DNA of 64,000 nt, taken from Augochlora pura (lineage: Eukaryota > Arthropoda > Insecta > Hymenoptera > Halictidae). The stretch's first letter is position 1, and each line of letters opens with the position of its first letter. The notes beneath the pieces are model-generated. The model was not told the DNA's origin, did not search any database, and saw only the letters and a list, made by a program, of their open reading frames with translations. Shown piece by piece: positions 25,801-39,300 of this stretch. The stretch lies in NCBI RefSeq assembly GCF_028453695.1, contig NC_135775.1, forward strand, positions 6,712,046-6,776,045, read 5' to 3'. The position numbers were made by a program, and so were the translations under genes.

Positions 25801-28800
25801 GGTAAGTGGATATCATCAGGTGGAAATGGGGAAGTTACAAGCTTGGTACAAGGATACGTTCAAGAAATAGAAGAACTGAGAGCACGTCTTTTGGAAGCAG
25901 AAGCTATGTATCAACAATTAAAAAAACGGCAATTGCAGGTACATTCAAATTCATAATTAACGTATTTAAATATATTGTATAACTAGTCATTTTATGATAT
26001 AATTATTACTTTATGCAGGTTAATGCAGCAAATCCTTATGGTGACTCTGGATACGTATTTCAAAATGATTCTACATCAGTATTAAGCGACGCCAAAAAAG
26101 AGTTACAGAAGGAGATTGAAACACTGTCTGCATTAAAAGAGCAGCAAGCTTATAGCAGTAATACTGCCAATAAGGTGAGTGAGGAAGGAGAAGGCGATGA
26201 TGGAGATGTTGTTCAAGACTCTGTGAGCGAAGATGACTCCGATGATGATTCTGATAGAAAAGGTATAACCCAAAACCTATCAAAATAGCAGTATTTGAAT
26301 GAACACACTCGTAATAAGTGCCCAATATTTTGTAGAAGAAGACGAAGAGGAGGCAGCTATGGGTCGTGAGTTAGAGGCTCTAACATCGGATATAGATATG
26401 AAGCAGCGTTTAATTCAGGAGTTAGAACTTTCTCAACGGCGACTACAAAATATGAAACAGCATTACGAGGATAAACTCGCGCAGTTGCAGGCTCGCATTA
26501 AAGATACGCAAGAAGAAAGAGATAAAGTATTAAATTCTCTTCAACAACAGCCAACACCGCCGACGGAAAAAGTGAAGAAACTGCGTGACGAGTACGAGAA
26601 GAAATTGACCGCGATGCAAAAAGAAGTGCGACTTTTACAGTCTGCTAAAAAGGAGCATGCGAGACTATTAAAGAGCCAGTCTCAAAACGAGAATAGATTA
26701 AGAGGATTGAGAAACGAACTTGCAGAAATGAAGAGAGCTAAAGTAAAGTTGTTGAATAAAATGAGAGAAGAGGCTCAAAGACATAAAGAGAATGAGTTGA
26801 GGCGGAATAGAGAAATCGCTCAATTGCGTAAAGAAAGTAGAAAGAATGCAAACATGATTAGGACTCTGGAGGCTGATAAAAGGATGAAAGAAGTGGTGCT
26901 AAGACGTAAACAAGAAGAGGTTACAGCACTTAGGAAACGAGATAGAGGTCTCAGTCAGAAGGTAGCAGGTCGCGCGCCACCTAAACCGATTAATCCAAAA
27001 GCGTTGAAGCAAAGGTGGCAGACATTCGAAAGAACGATCGCGAAACAAGCATTAGCTAAACAGGCAGCTGCAGAAACAGAGAGAGAAATGGAAAGACTCC
27101 TTCAGGAACGCGAGGAACTAGGTAGAGAGCTTGAGAAACTCCAAAAACTCAGGAATGACTTAACAAGCAAAAGAGGAGATCCAAGTGATGTTGACGAAGA
27201 GATTGATAATGTAAAAAGTAAAATTAGTTATTTGCAGGTGCGTATTTTTCTTATATTGCGTTATTTGTTTCTACCGTATTCTTCAAGATATTTTCCACAG
27301 GATAGCATTTCCGAATGCCAACGAGATATGATGGAAGTGGGTGATGGAGAAACAGAGGGTGAACCAGGAGTTGAGGCTCTCATATCAACAGTTCAAACAG
27401 TGGATGAAGCTCAATACTTACTGCAAAGAATGCTGGCTTTCACTGTGGAACAAAGTTGCGTGGCAGCTCAGAAGCAGCTTGAGGTACGAGATATGGAATC
27501 ACGGCTGAACCAAGTTGCACAAGAAAGCGATGTGCAGCATCAGTTATTGGAGCATGTACTGAGGGACAGAGATCTCCTATCCCTTACGAATAACCATCAC
27601 AACAATACTATGAACTACAGCCCTCCAAGTTCGAGGAGCTCCTCACCGGATAAGTAAGTTATTTTACATGTCTTGATTAATACGCTAATGTTAATGTATG
27701 TGTATCGAGAATTGTATATTATTAATATTTCTATTGTAATTTAAAATATTAGCGAAAGTTATAGTCAAGTTATTATGGGAGAGGAAAGACAACGTAACAA
27801 TAAAGTGAGGAGAAGAACTACACAAACTCAAGAACTTCTTTACGGAGTGCAAGCAAATCCTGACAATATAAAGACAGAAGAACAAAGTCAAAACCATAAT
27901 CATCCACTTACGAGGGTACCTAGCGCGCCAGGTAGTTTGAAGTGAGTATAAATTTTCAAAAACGGAAAAAATTATATGTAGATAATATCTTTATAAAGTA
28001 ACCGATATTCTTGTTGATTAGAGGATTGGTACTGACAAGAAGTCAGCACAATATTACTGGAGGATCTCCGACCTTAAGTCGACGAGATAGTACATCACCA
28101 AGGCCGCTCCGACGACCATTACATCCTGGTGGAGGCTCCATGTGAGTGATAACCCTGCAGCACATCTTTATATTTATATTTCTTACATATCTTTGTCTTG
28201 ATGCTCTGTTCTACGCACTATTGGCAAAATTCTTTCCTTAAAAAAGATGTGTATCACTTGAAACAAGTGCATTTATCGGTGCCTTCACCAAAAGATTATA
28301 CTTGTACTATACCTTGAACTATAGCCAAAAAAGTCATATTATTGCGACACAGTCTCTATCGCATGCATCGCAGTACAAAGGAAATATTCAAAAAGTTAAT
28401 ATATTTCTTTATTAATAATAAAATTGTTTTATAATTTGCACAAGGAAAATTCAAATCGTTAAGTTTTGTTTAAGTTAATGAATTGTTAAGTAAGATTACT
28501 AACTCGAGCAAGTTGTTATGTTAAGCAGAAGTATATGATTTGCATAAAAGTTGATACAATATTCAAAATTTTTTTTATTCTTGGGCAAGTTGCTAGTAAT
28601 TATGATATTGTTTTACAATTATTATTTTAAGTGTTCTAATAAGTTTTACCTAACGAAGTACAATTCAATGTATTATATTTATATATATTTTTATGCATTT
28701 GCAGTATAAATATGTATAAATGTCACAAAGCTTCGTAAAAAAGTCGATAAAGTTTGTATATATGTAAGCAGATATTTTGTATACATGCAGTTAATAAATA

Positions 28801-30801
28801 AACGCTCAAATATTTAACGTGCACTGTACTACGGCAATACACACGAAGATCCTTCAGTGGATCACTGTTTGTTTGTTAAAATTATTTTATTACCTCATTG
28901 AATGAACCATAATTTATGTTTAATAATGTCTGATTAATATTCAGTACTTTTTTGTATTAATATATTACATAATACAAAAAATTACAAGCATTAATATACT
29001 TACCATTGATTGATGTTTTCACTAATTAAAACAATTTATCCTTCTGTCTCAGTACACTTGCATGATCCAAAATTATTTCTATTGAACCAAGATAACTTAG
29101 CCTGGTTTAGAATTGCCAAGAACCTGGCTAACTAACACGCTAACATAACAAACCCTCAACTAGGGAACAGGTAGCACATACAGATGTGTCATCACCTCCT
29201 GGATCACCGACCACTTATCGCCGGTTCAACAGTAGGGAAGAAAATGTATTCTCCAGACTGACAGCGAGTAGACAACCGGCGTCGACATACCCACAGCCTA
29301 TGAAAGGAATCATTTCTCAATGCCAAGGCAAGGTAAAAGTAATAGAAGTCCAACAAAGTTTGTTAGGTGGTCATAACAAGTTGTCAAACTTTTCAGACGC
29401 CTCCGAGAGCCGTTTTGCAATGTACTCACGTAGCAGAGGGGCATAGTAAAGCCGTTCTAGCTATATGCGCGACAGAAGATCTATTATTCAGTGGATCGAA
29501 AGGTATAAACTTCAGAGTAATCAATACAAATTTCTGTAAATCTTTTTTCTGCGTGTTACAATGTGATTCTTTCAGATCGAACTGTGAAAGTATGGGACTT
29601 AAGAACCGGAATTGAAAATCTTACTTTAACTGGTCATCCTAACAATGTTGTTGCAGTAAAGTATTCACCAGTACAGAACTTGTTATTCAGCGTGTCTTCT
29701 GCCTATGTCAAAGTTTGGGATTTAAGAGCAGCCAACAATTGCATAAAAACTTTGTTCTCATCTGGCCAAGCTCAAAGTGGACAAATTGCATTATCAACTC
29801 AAGTTCCAATGGGTGAAACCGCTATCAACGATTTGGTACTTAGTCTTGATGAACAAGAACTGTACGCAGCAGCTAGTGACAAAGTTAGAGTATGGGATCT
29901 TAGAAAGTTGACGCACATAGGGAGATTGAGTACGCCTCATACGGCTGCAGTAATGTGCCTGGCTGTTGAGAATGATGGTAGAGTGATAGCTGGTAGTAAG
30001 GATCATTTGATATCGCTTGTTGAACCTAATATGTCTGGTCAGTCAGTGTGTTTGGCACCACCACATTATGATGGGGTTCAGTGTTTAACCGCGTGCGACT
30101 CTACACTTTTCTCTGGTACTTTCCATTATTTTTAGTTTCCGTTTATAAAATATTACCTCATTTAAAAGAAAATAGTACAGAACTGTCCTCTATTCCAGGC
30201 TCAAGAGACATGTGCATTAAACGATGGGATCTACAAAAAATGGAATTAGTTCAATCATTGAACAATGCACATAAAGATTGGATTTTGGGATTATGCATGA
30301 TTAATAGTGGAACTATCATGGTCTCAGGTTGTCGAGGAGGAGTTCTAAAAGCGTGGTCTGTACCAAAGGAACAAGGTGGTGAGTGTGCACCAATTGGGGA
30401 AGTTCGGGCACATGGATCCGCTATCAATGCAGTAATAACTAATCAGCAGCATGTTTTTACTGCGAGCAAGTAAGTATATTTCATTAACTTTGCACTGTTC
30501 GATACATTTTAACTTCAATATCCAGCAGGCAATTCTTATGGATTTTGTTGCGCTATAAGAGTCGCCCATTACTTATTGAAACGTAAAATCGATATTGAAC
30601 AGTGTCATTATTTTTATTCAACTGATCCGAAGCATACTCAGCAATGTAGATTAAATAAAATGTTTGCTTGGGTTCAGTGCCTGTAAACACTTTCTTGAAT
30701 AGAATAACATCTTGAATGTTGGTTGCAGCTCTGGAGAGGTGAAGCTGTGGCGTGTCCCTGATTCCTCAATATCCATGTCCATTTCCGCAGTTTCCCTTTA
30801 A
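22863..30801 (+). CDS. KIF21A: Kinesin-like protein KIF21 (kinesin-4 family with WD40 tail)
   Basis: KIF21 motors walk to microtubule plus ends and restrain growth there. Sixteen exons join in phase to 1481 residues: 22863-22897, 24176-24560, 24635-25081, 25162-25270, 25356-25559, 25640-25938, 26019-26262, 26336-27237, 27301-27653, 27753-27941, 28022-28141, 29164-29332, 29397-29502, 29576-30115, 30199-30469 and 30729-30801. The motor has the P-loop AYGQTGSGKTYTMG, switch I NTQSSRSHAIF and switch II VDLAGSERLKRTGA. A long coiled coil and an acidic SVSEDDSDDDSD stretch follow. The KVRRRTTQ and LTRVPSAPGSLKG block is typical of KIF21. WD40 repeats begin at VLQCTHVAEGHSKAVLA and run to the end. 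Intron 1 is about 1.3 kb. An AATAAA lies at 30962, 160 bases past the stop. KIF21A versus KIF21B cannot be separated in an insect. Confidence 0.96.
22898..24175 (+). other. KIF21 first intron
   Basis: Intron from GTAAGT to TTACAG. Several stop-bounded open frames occur (23029-23416) but none reads as protein. First introns of this size often hold enhancers, but I see no specific element. Confidence 0.6.
28142..29163 (+). other. KIF21 intron between tail-linker and WD40 exons
   Basis: About 1 kb of AT-rich intron. The donor is AT|GTGAGT, so reading through it gives ATG then a TGA stop. The acceptor AACTAG precedes GGAACAGGTAGC and restores the frame (M-E-Q-V-A-H-T-D-V). A closer acceptor, GAACAG, would give an immediate stop. 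Confidence 0.65.
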
Positions 30802-32200
30802 CTTATTTTTTTATATTGCTGTATATACTTATTTTGCATTTATAGATTGTTAATGTGGTAATGCGCATGTTCGTCTAAATACATTTTGTAGTCCTCAAGA
30901 TGTTGAGATTTTTTGTCGTCATTGAAAATAATTACCTAACTGACGGCTACAAATAACAGCAAATAAAGCTATCTCATTAATATTTACTATTTGGCTTCTT
31001 CATCTACATGATTTATGGATATTCGAAACATTTTAAACCTTAATGCATTTATTATTTAAGTATTCTTCAAATTTGTCATTTGATACAATAACAAAAATAT
31101 GCAACCTAAAAGTCGTAAATGTAAATTGCATATTTACATCTATAATTTATTTTTTCCATTTCCGCCTATACTTGCTATTAACAGTTGATAGACGAGAGTA
31201 TGTATATCTTGTTAAGAAACAGCACAGATTTAAAATTCCGCTCTAACATCTACTGTCCTACTCTACTCATTTCCATTTCTATCAAAACTGTGTGTATGAT
31301 ATACTGCTTTTTGAAACGTAACTAATGCCAGTTTGTAAGTCATTGATAGTGTGATTGCAGTTATGGATGTATCTGTATGTAAAAAGTGTTTTGTGCTTAA
31401 TCGAATGAACTAGTTGGAGGTATTATCCTCGTAATAATTCACAAAGTTCTAGATCTATTAAACATGAGTTTAATTTAATTTTTTTGTTACTTTGCTTCTA
31501 TGTTGTTTACACTCCAATATGGTGCTTTGCATGGTCACCGTGTCAACGTGAAGTGATGGAACGGTGAGACTATGGAGCTACTATAAGAGAGACGCAAGAA
31601 CTTTCCAGAGAAGCAACTCGTTGAAAAGCTAATACATTTATTTAAATATTCATATTTATTTCATAACTATATATTTTTTCTATTTATTTGTTAATTTATT
31701 ACAAAAACAGTGAATAACCAGTGTCGAAGAGTGATAATGCACCTGACTTGTTGCTTGCTGAGACATTAATATCGATATTTTTATGTTCCTGAACGTAAAT
31801 AGTGTATTCTTATTTTTTAAATGTTTTTCGTTTTAACTTTTAAGTTTCGTGTTTACTGCCTTTTTACATATAGGCCTCGAATAAGAATAGAATTTATAAG
31901 TGAATGAATTTTAAATGATGAACCAGCAAATCTTTTCTATGTTAGATAAAAATATTACTTAATCCAAAGATGTAACAGTTTAAAATAAAAGTTCAGCAGT
32001 GATTCGTGCATTATCGTGAACCGCCTTAGCGTAGGATTTTAACGAATTTATTTAATAAGAATAACTTTGGTATTATCTAGCATTTATTTTATTATGAACA
32101 TGAAGGTGGTAATAATTATATTTACTCTTAGTACAAACAATAATTGTTGGTTAATACTGTACAGTCTGAGGTCTCTGTAGGTCCCAAATGCTTGATATTG
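30802..32200. other. Convergent spacer between KIF21 and JMJD6
   Basis: Two genes end towards each other here, so the stretch should hold both 3' UTRs. It is AT-rich. Apart from the AATAAA at 30962 I recognise nothing. Confidence 0.5.
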
Positions 32201-34520
32201 TCAGGGTTGGCTGTTATTTAGTTTTCTTCTAAAAAATTTTAAAACAGTATTATGTCTAATTATGTTTATAACTATGAAAGAATAAATGAATTAATAACCA
32301 AAATATGGGTATTATATACCTCTTCTTCTTTTTGTGCGCCGTCAATGATTCTTGCCCGCTATCATCGGCGCTCTCGTCTTCGGATTGACTACTACTGCTA
32401 CTGCTCGAAGAACTACTTGATGATCCACTAGAAGAATCACTAGCAACGCCTGTGTCTTCTTTCACGTCTATTGTTTCTGCTAGGGCTGCCAGTTCTGGTT
32501 CTTTATCCCTGAGTACTTTTAACCATTTACGTGATAATTTTGGTCTTCCTCGTACCTAGAATAATTATAAAGAATTAGAAACATTTTCCAATCAATTTTA
32601 AAAGTAATCAATTACATTTTATGGACATATTTAACCCTCTTAGTGCCAGCTGGGCGATTTATCGGCCCGCGGTCCTTATGCGAAAAGTGCCACGGGCCGA
32701 CTGCCTGGCGGGCTGAAATATATTTTATAACTAAAAATTTTGCTGCCCAACATTATATTCCATATTCTTTAAGTCTCCGAAGAACAAATAGTAAAATTTT
32801 CCTCCAGGAAATCGGATTTTTGTTCCTTATAAAGCTATTCATATAAGCGCGCATATCGAATCGGTCCGTGGCATTCTTCGCATATATTCCGTAAAATGCC
32901 TGGCACTAAGAGGGTAAAGATCTAAATATTTACCGTTTTATGCCAAACTACTGGAAAATTGGTACGAGAACAAAAGTTTTGTGTAACTGCTATAGTTTCA
33001 TCAAGATTTAAAACAACATGCCACCAACCACCAGGAACGAACACAGTTTCACCAGGATTCTGTAAAATCTCGATTGGTAAACAATCCTGTGGCCAGGTGG
33101 ATAACTTTGTGCGAGGATAGATAATGGAAAACCATGTGATGGCTTCATCCCTCTGTTTTCCACCCTCGGGTGCGGACACCTTAAGAAGTTCTCTAGGAGT
33201 GTGAGTAGGAAAGAGGCACCACCGTTTATGTCCTGAAATTAGTGCATTCCAAGCACTGGTCCCTAATGGATCTATGTGAATACCTGTACCTGTGATTATA
33301 TTCATTAATTAATTTTATGAAACAATGAATTATATTTCCCTCAAACTATTAAATGTAGTAACAATACCCACCAGATCTTGCTGGTCCCATAACAAACCAG
33401 CGGTATGGTGGCCTTCGATGTTCTCCAGCATATTGGAAAAGATCATCACGAAAGTATATAGGAATAACATAATCTTCTAATAATTTCTTTCGTCTAGGAT
33501 GTTCACCAAAGGAACTATCAAAGATGTACAAAGGTGAATCATCTTCATTATTAAGCATATAACGTACATAGTACTTCATTTTCATTTTAACACTATATCC
33601 CTCATTGTCTTCTCCACATTTAAACTTTTGATTCCTGTACTTCTTTACTAATCTCTGCAGTTCAATAGAAAATAACATTGTCAATAGATTTCTACAAGGC
33701 ATCTTGTTTTTAAATAGTATGAATTGAGCATTACTACTTATGAACCTCTATAGTCCATTTGCATTGGGCTTTCCAGCCATTTTGAACACCTTGAATTATC
33801 ACAGGCTTGTAGGGTTTCTCGTATTTCTCTATAAATTCTTCTGTAGATACTTTGGATTCCTCAATGCGATCTACATTATCGTTAACATTCCAGAAGGACT
33901 CGAACTTTTTATTGTAGCCATGTTGAGTCCATGCTGCTTTATCTCCAAGTTCTATGAGAAAGGATTTGTTTTGGAAGTAAGAAAAACAGTGTTCCAAAGC
34001 TTGGGTAAAGACACGTTAAGAACACAAATGTAAAAGCTCTATAGCATAAAACATTGAAAGTCTCATGAACATCCAAATTTGTTTACTTATTTACTGACAT
34101 TACATGATAAAAAAATCGATTGATCGTTATACATAAGATTGAAACGATAAACTATTTACTTGTAAGCACGTCATGTTACAGTGTTACATATATGTTATCG
34201 TGATACTTTCAGTAAATTTGGAGTTACATCATCCAAGGTCGGCAAAGACAGTTTCGGTCTTGTGTCGCATTTTCCAAATTCAGTATATAACGACGAGCGT
34301 CACGAGAAGACAAACGGTGTCACAATTACTTCTAGTCATACTATCAATATAAAATAAATCGTGAAGAACAGTTGTTTGTTACAATTATTTCTACGCCCAT
34401 TATCACGTCAACGTACAGGTTAGAAAGTTAGGTTATGACGTGTTTACCTGGCCTTGCCTTCCTTTTAACCTCTTTGATTCGTTTTTTTGCACGGTGGTCT
34501 AATTTCAGTTCCTCAGCCAT
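32201..34520 (-). CDS. PSR: JmjC-domain oxygenase JMJD6 (phosphatidylserine receptor homologue)
   Basis: JMJD6 is a nuclear Fe(II)/2-oxoglutarate oxygenase that hydroxylates lysines in splicing factors; arginine demethylation is debated. Exons on the minus strand: 34520-34448, 33951-33746, 33654-33372, 33289-32934, 32555-32320 and 32228-32201, giving 393 residues (human 403). The N-terminus MAEELKLDHRAKKRIKEVKR is followed by EKYEKPYKPVIIQG and RNQKFKCGEDNEGYSVKMKM. The iron ligands are visible as HIDPLG (His, Asp) and WWHVVLN (His). The tail has the family's poly-serine run (SSSGSSSSSSSSSSSS) and an acidic and basic end. The last 28-base exon is inferred from a TTTTTTAG acceptor; without it the frame reads to a stop at 32256. 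A MITE sits in the intron between exons 4 and 5. Confidence 0.96.
32635..32914. mobile_element. piggyBac-like MITE in a JMJD6 intron
   Basis: The 280-base element has perfect 15-base terminal inverted repeats, CCCTCTTAGTGCCAG on the left and its reverse complement on the right. The CCC...GGG ends and the TTAA just outside the left end (32631-32634) are piggyBac hallmarks. The right flank reads TAAA, so the target duplication has decayed or is imperfect. Inside are GC-rich blocks such as GGCCCGCGG and no transposase. It is non-autonomous and lies wholly within the intron, 20 bases from the exon ending at 32934. Confidence 0.8.
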
Positions 34521-36399
34521 GGCTACACGTTCGTTATATTATCTAATTAACCTAGTTACAATATATTTACAATTTACAAAGGAGAAATATGCGCAACACG
34601 TCATTCAACGGTAACTGTACTCTTTTAGTTCGTATAAATTCCGTGTGGTGTATCAAAACATTGGCCGATGATTTCATATGTTTGGAAAACATTTAGCAGA
34701 CATCATTTTTCTGCTAATAGCTGCAAATACACGAATTTTTTTATTTCGATGTCATATTTGTAGTCCTCGTCGATCGCGCATCCGGCGTTCCATACACTTT
34801 TCCTCGTGATTACGGTGACACTACGGTCTTAATTAGTATTGAAAGTTCTATGTATCATCTACAGAGGCGCTGAGTCTTGTATAAGATTGCTTGCGATTGC
34901 CTACGTGACAAATACCATGTACATACATACATACTACCAATAGGTCATCCTGAAAACGTAATTGCGCTTTGCGCTTCTAGAAATATCGATATCGGTATAT
35001 GTACTTATCAAGCATATTTATCGCACAGTAGGTAACACAGGTATCATAAAAAAAATCGATCGAACGAATTTTAACGATATGATTAGATCTATATTTCTAA
35101 ATTTAATAGAACTTCTAGTTGCGAATACATAGTAACAACATTGTTTTTCTAATATAGTTCATTTTTATAATAAAACTAAAAAACTATAATAAAGAGGAGA
35201 TGAATTTAAAGATTGTATTCCTATATAAATAGTAGATGAACTGTAATATATGTTAAAAGAGTTTTTGTATTGCGTTAGATGAATGAAAATTCTACTATAC
35301 ATGTGTATGTATATGTAACAATTTCATATTACATAGTATATTATACGTATATATATAATTACGTGAATGCAAAAGTTACATAAAAGTGTTGGTAGATAAT
35401 GCGACCGTTATTATTGCTTGACAACAATAAAAAATCTTGTTTAAGTATTACATGCTCTTAGCAAAGTAGTAATTAATTTTTAATTAAAATAAAATTTTCA
35501 TATAAAGATAAATATCGTTAAAAACATCGTATCAATCTCAACAAATTCCAAACATGATTTTTAATAATGTGCAAATATTTAAAAAAATGCGTGCCTTTAT
35601 TGTTAGATAAAAAGATCGGGAACGAAGAATGAAACAACTGTCACAATATATAAAATATAATAATTATAAACAATGGCAACTATGTAGTTCAGTAAACAAA
35701 TTATTTTTGGTAAGATATAATTATTTTTTTGTAGAATCTATTTCTGTAGGAGTCCATTGAAATTGTTGCACTCGTCGAATGCATTATAAAGTTGTATTAA
35801 CGTAATAAGAAAGTTGTATCCGCGGTCGAAAGTTCAACGGTTCAGGCTGGCGCGTGCGCATTACTAGGTTGGCGCGGAACACCCGGATGTGCTGCCGCAC
35901 GAGCACGACACGGTAGAAGGAAGAGGCATGACGCCATGTTTTGATGTCGTCATCCCCCCCCAAACCGCTGTTTCTCGAGCTAGCACAATAGTCTGTCAGT
36001 GTTTTTCTGTTGTGTGCGCCTCGTGTTCCGTGTTCCTGGTGGCCGTTTTCGGCGTGGCCCGTAGCTCAGTCCGATCGTCTCGACGTGGTTTGATGATTGG
36101 TTTCGCGGCCGCGACGCTCTCATCCTCGTGGGTCGACGGTCGCTGAAGGTGGCCCCCTTCGTCTCGTTTTCATGTCCGGGGAAGTGACCGCGGAGCGGGG
36201 GGGTCCTCCGCGAGCGTCGTCTACGTGGTGGTAGTGTCCTAGTGCGGGGAGGACGAGCGACAAAGATCCTCCGTTGCGAACGGTACTCGTTCCAAGTGGT
36301 TACGTCACGCGACCCTGAGAGCTGGGCTTACGGAGGAAACGGTTTGCCAGAGAAGTGGACGGCGACGACGACGGGGACGAGGACGACGGCCCTGCTAAA
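34521..36399. promoter_or_regulatory. Divergent region between JMJD6 and DOT1L, with DOT1L leader
   Basis: Two genes diverge from here. The left 1.3 kb is AT-rich and contains a palindromic TATCGATA at 34984-34991, which matches the insect DRE core. From about 35820 to 36399 the DNA is markedly GC-rich with many CpG, consistent with the DOT1L promoter and leader. The long open frames in this part (35889-36146, 36242-36481) are a by-product of composition. Confidence 0.5.
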
Positions 36400-39300
36400 A
36401 TGGAGCTGCGCCTGCACTCGCCAGCCGGAGCAGAACCGATCGTCTATCAATGGCCCCTCACTTCCGGATCTGGATCCGTGAGTGCAATTATTTAACTCTG
36501 TTTTTCTTTCACTTTTTCTTCCTCTTCGAATCGAACCGATGGCTGTACGTTAATGTGCCGCCACGAACGCCTACCGCCTATGACCCTGCCATTTATCCCC
36601 ATTCTCACACAGCTGATCGTACTGTTCATCGCGCGATGCGAATTCTGCGGTTATAAACCAGAACAACATGTCACATGTTTTTACTTTGATGATGTCGCCT
36701 TAAGCCTTTTACGGTCTTCTCTCGAGAACTAGAAATGTTGGCGTATATCTCGCGAAAGTAAAGTGATCCTACTTCGTAGTTTAAGAAAAATTGTTTCATT
36801 CTAAAAACTTAAATGGATGTAATCATGGCATTTTTTTATTAGATCCAGGACCATTTAAATCGAATGTTTTTCTTCTTGATTTTATTGGGAAACATTATAA
36901 TACATGCGCATGATTATAAATGCAACTGCAAAGAATTATTTTTTACAATCTAACTTTATTTTCATATGTAGATAATATTGTGTAAAATTAATTTTACATA
37001 TGGAAATTTATCAAATAATTTTTGTTTGTAATTAAACAGAAATGAACATCACCAAGCAACACAGTGTAGTTATGCTGTTATGTTTACTTTCATTAAAGCT
37101 ACTCATATCTTTTCCCTTCTATCTTGTAGTCATAAATAAATATAAATTAACTATATATGTGTATCTTATATACCTGTCTGTATGTGAATGAGAGAAAATG
37201 AGAGAAGAATATTTTAGGAAAAATAGAAGTGAAATAACATTTGTTTTTCAAATGGTAAATAATAAATAGGTTTGTTTATTGTAATCTGATAAAAGCATTG
37301 TTTTATTACATTCCTGTACAAATTTCTCTTCCAGAGTTACATAGTAGTAACATAGTTATTGATAAACAGAGATAATAGGTATACTTTTTGTAGGACATTT
37401 TTTTTCCATAAACAACATCAGGTGAATGGCACAGCAAATTTGTATTGTGGTCATAAATTTAGGTACTGTGATTAATGGCTTTAAGAAATGTCAAGAAGGA
37501 GAAGGTATAATTTATAGCATGTTGTAGACTTTTATTGTTATATTATTTTACCCTCATTAAAGACACCTTTTCTCTAAGAAACATCTGTAAAATTTACTGA
37601 ATGGAAAAATTGTTATTGCTTGTGCCAAAGTATTGTACTAGCAATAAGTCTACTATTTTAAATAGAATATATCATTGTATTTAAAATAAAAAGAAATACT
37701 CCAAATCTAATAGCAAATTTTATTTAATATATGAGTACATTATATCTGTTAACCATTTATAGGACCGACACGATGGCGCACTTGATGTTGTTGAAACAAT
37801 GCGATGGGTTTGTGAAGATTTGCCGGACTTGAAATTACCACTTGAGAATAATATTTTGTGTGATTATGATACTAGAGATTATGAGAGCATGAAAAATTTA
37901 TGTGACAGATTCAATAGAGCTATTGACAGTTTAGTTCAATTGGTAAGTAGAATATTTAACAATTGCATAATTCAGTAACAATTTATTTTTTTGTTTGAAA
38001 AACTTGAAATTTACTTACTGCAGGAAAAGGGCACTAGTTTACCATCTCAAAGGCTAAATAAACGACCTAGTCGAGGTTTACTGCGACATATACTTCAGCA
38101 AACTTATAATCAGGCTGTAGTAGAACCTGATAAATTGAATCAGTATGAACCTTTTTCACCGGAAGTTTATGGGGAAACTAGTTATGAACTTGTGTGTCAA
38201 ATGATCGATCAGATTGAAATAACAGAAGACGATGTATTCGTTGATCTGGGATCTGGAGTTGGCCAAGTAGTTCTTCAAATGGCAGCAGCAACATTGTGCA
38301 GAATTTGTGTTGGTGTGGAAAGAGCTGATGTACCATCAAGATATGCACAAGTATGACACTCTTTTAATGTGTAGGTTGTTTGTTTACAAATTATTGATGT
38401 GTACAAGCTTCTTATTTCTGTCAAACATTAGAGTATGGAAGTAAACTTTCGTAAATGGTTGAATTGGTACGGAAAAAGATGCGGCGAGTATCGTTTGGTA
38501 AAAGGCGATTTTTTAGCTGACGAACATCGTGAAAGCATTACCGGATCAACAATAGTGTTTGTTAATAATTTTGCGTTTGGTCCAACGGTGGATCACCAAC
38601 TGAAGGAACGGTTTGCTGACTTGCGGGACGGTGCACGTATAGTATCATCGAAATCATTCTGCCCTCTTAACTTTCGTATAACGGATAGAAATCTCAGTGG
38701 TAATATATTTTATTTATGAACTTCATACAAATGAATGCTTAGAACTATGGTTACGAATATGAGTTCTTTGTTTACAGATATTGGTACAATAATGCACGTC
38801 TCGGAAATGTCACCACTGAAGGGTTCTGTTTCCTGGACTGGTAAACCAGTGTCTTATTATTTACATGTAATCGATCGTACCAAGTTAGAACGTTATTTTC
38901 ACCGTTTAAAGAATAACAAACAAGGTGGCGATGAAAACTCTGATTCTGTGATAAACAACACTGCCAGCAGTAACAATAAGGTAACAAGTAGAGGCGAGAG
39001 AGGTGACAGAGCTAAGCGTGATCTGTCGCGGCAGTTAGAGAGTCCAAATCATTCGGAGCAGCAAGGGACAAATAGCGACTCAGATGTCGATGACGGTACT
39101 ATTAAAAGTCGTCGGCAGCCAAATAAAATTCGTAGGAAATTGAATAGGAAAACAAACGGTATTGCAAGACCTCCTGCTAGAGGTAGGCAGAGAGGCAGAG
39201 GTGTAAAGAAGTCCAAGCCCAAGAAGGCAATTAATATCTCCGGCTTGGACCTGCTACACAGTCAAACGCTACTCAGCACGTCCCCACAAGCTCTAGGAAA

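Noticed and set aside
35889..36481. Overlapping Arg/Ser-rich open frames before the DOT1L start
   Set aside because: They lie in GC-rich leader DNA where stops are rare. The real DOT1L start at 36400 is in another frame and matches the family N-terminus.
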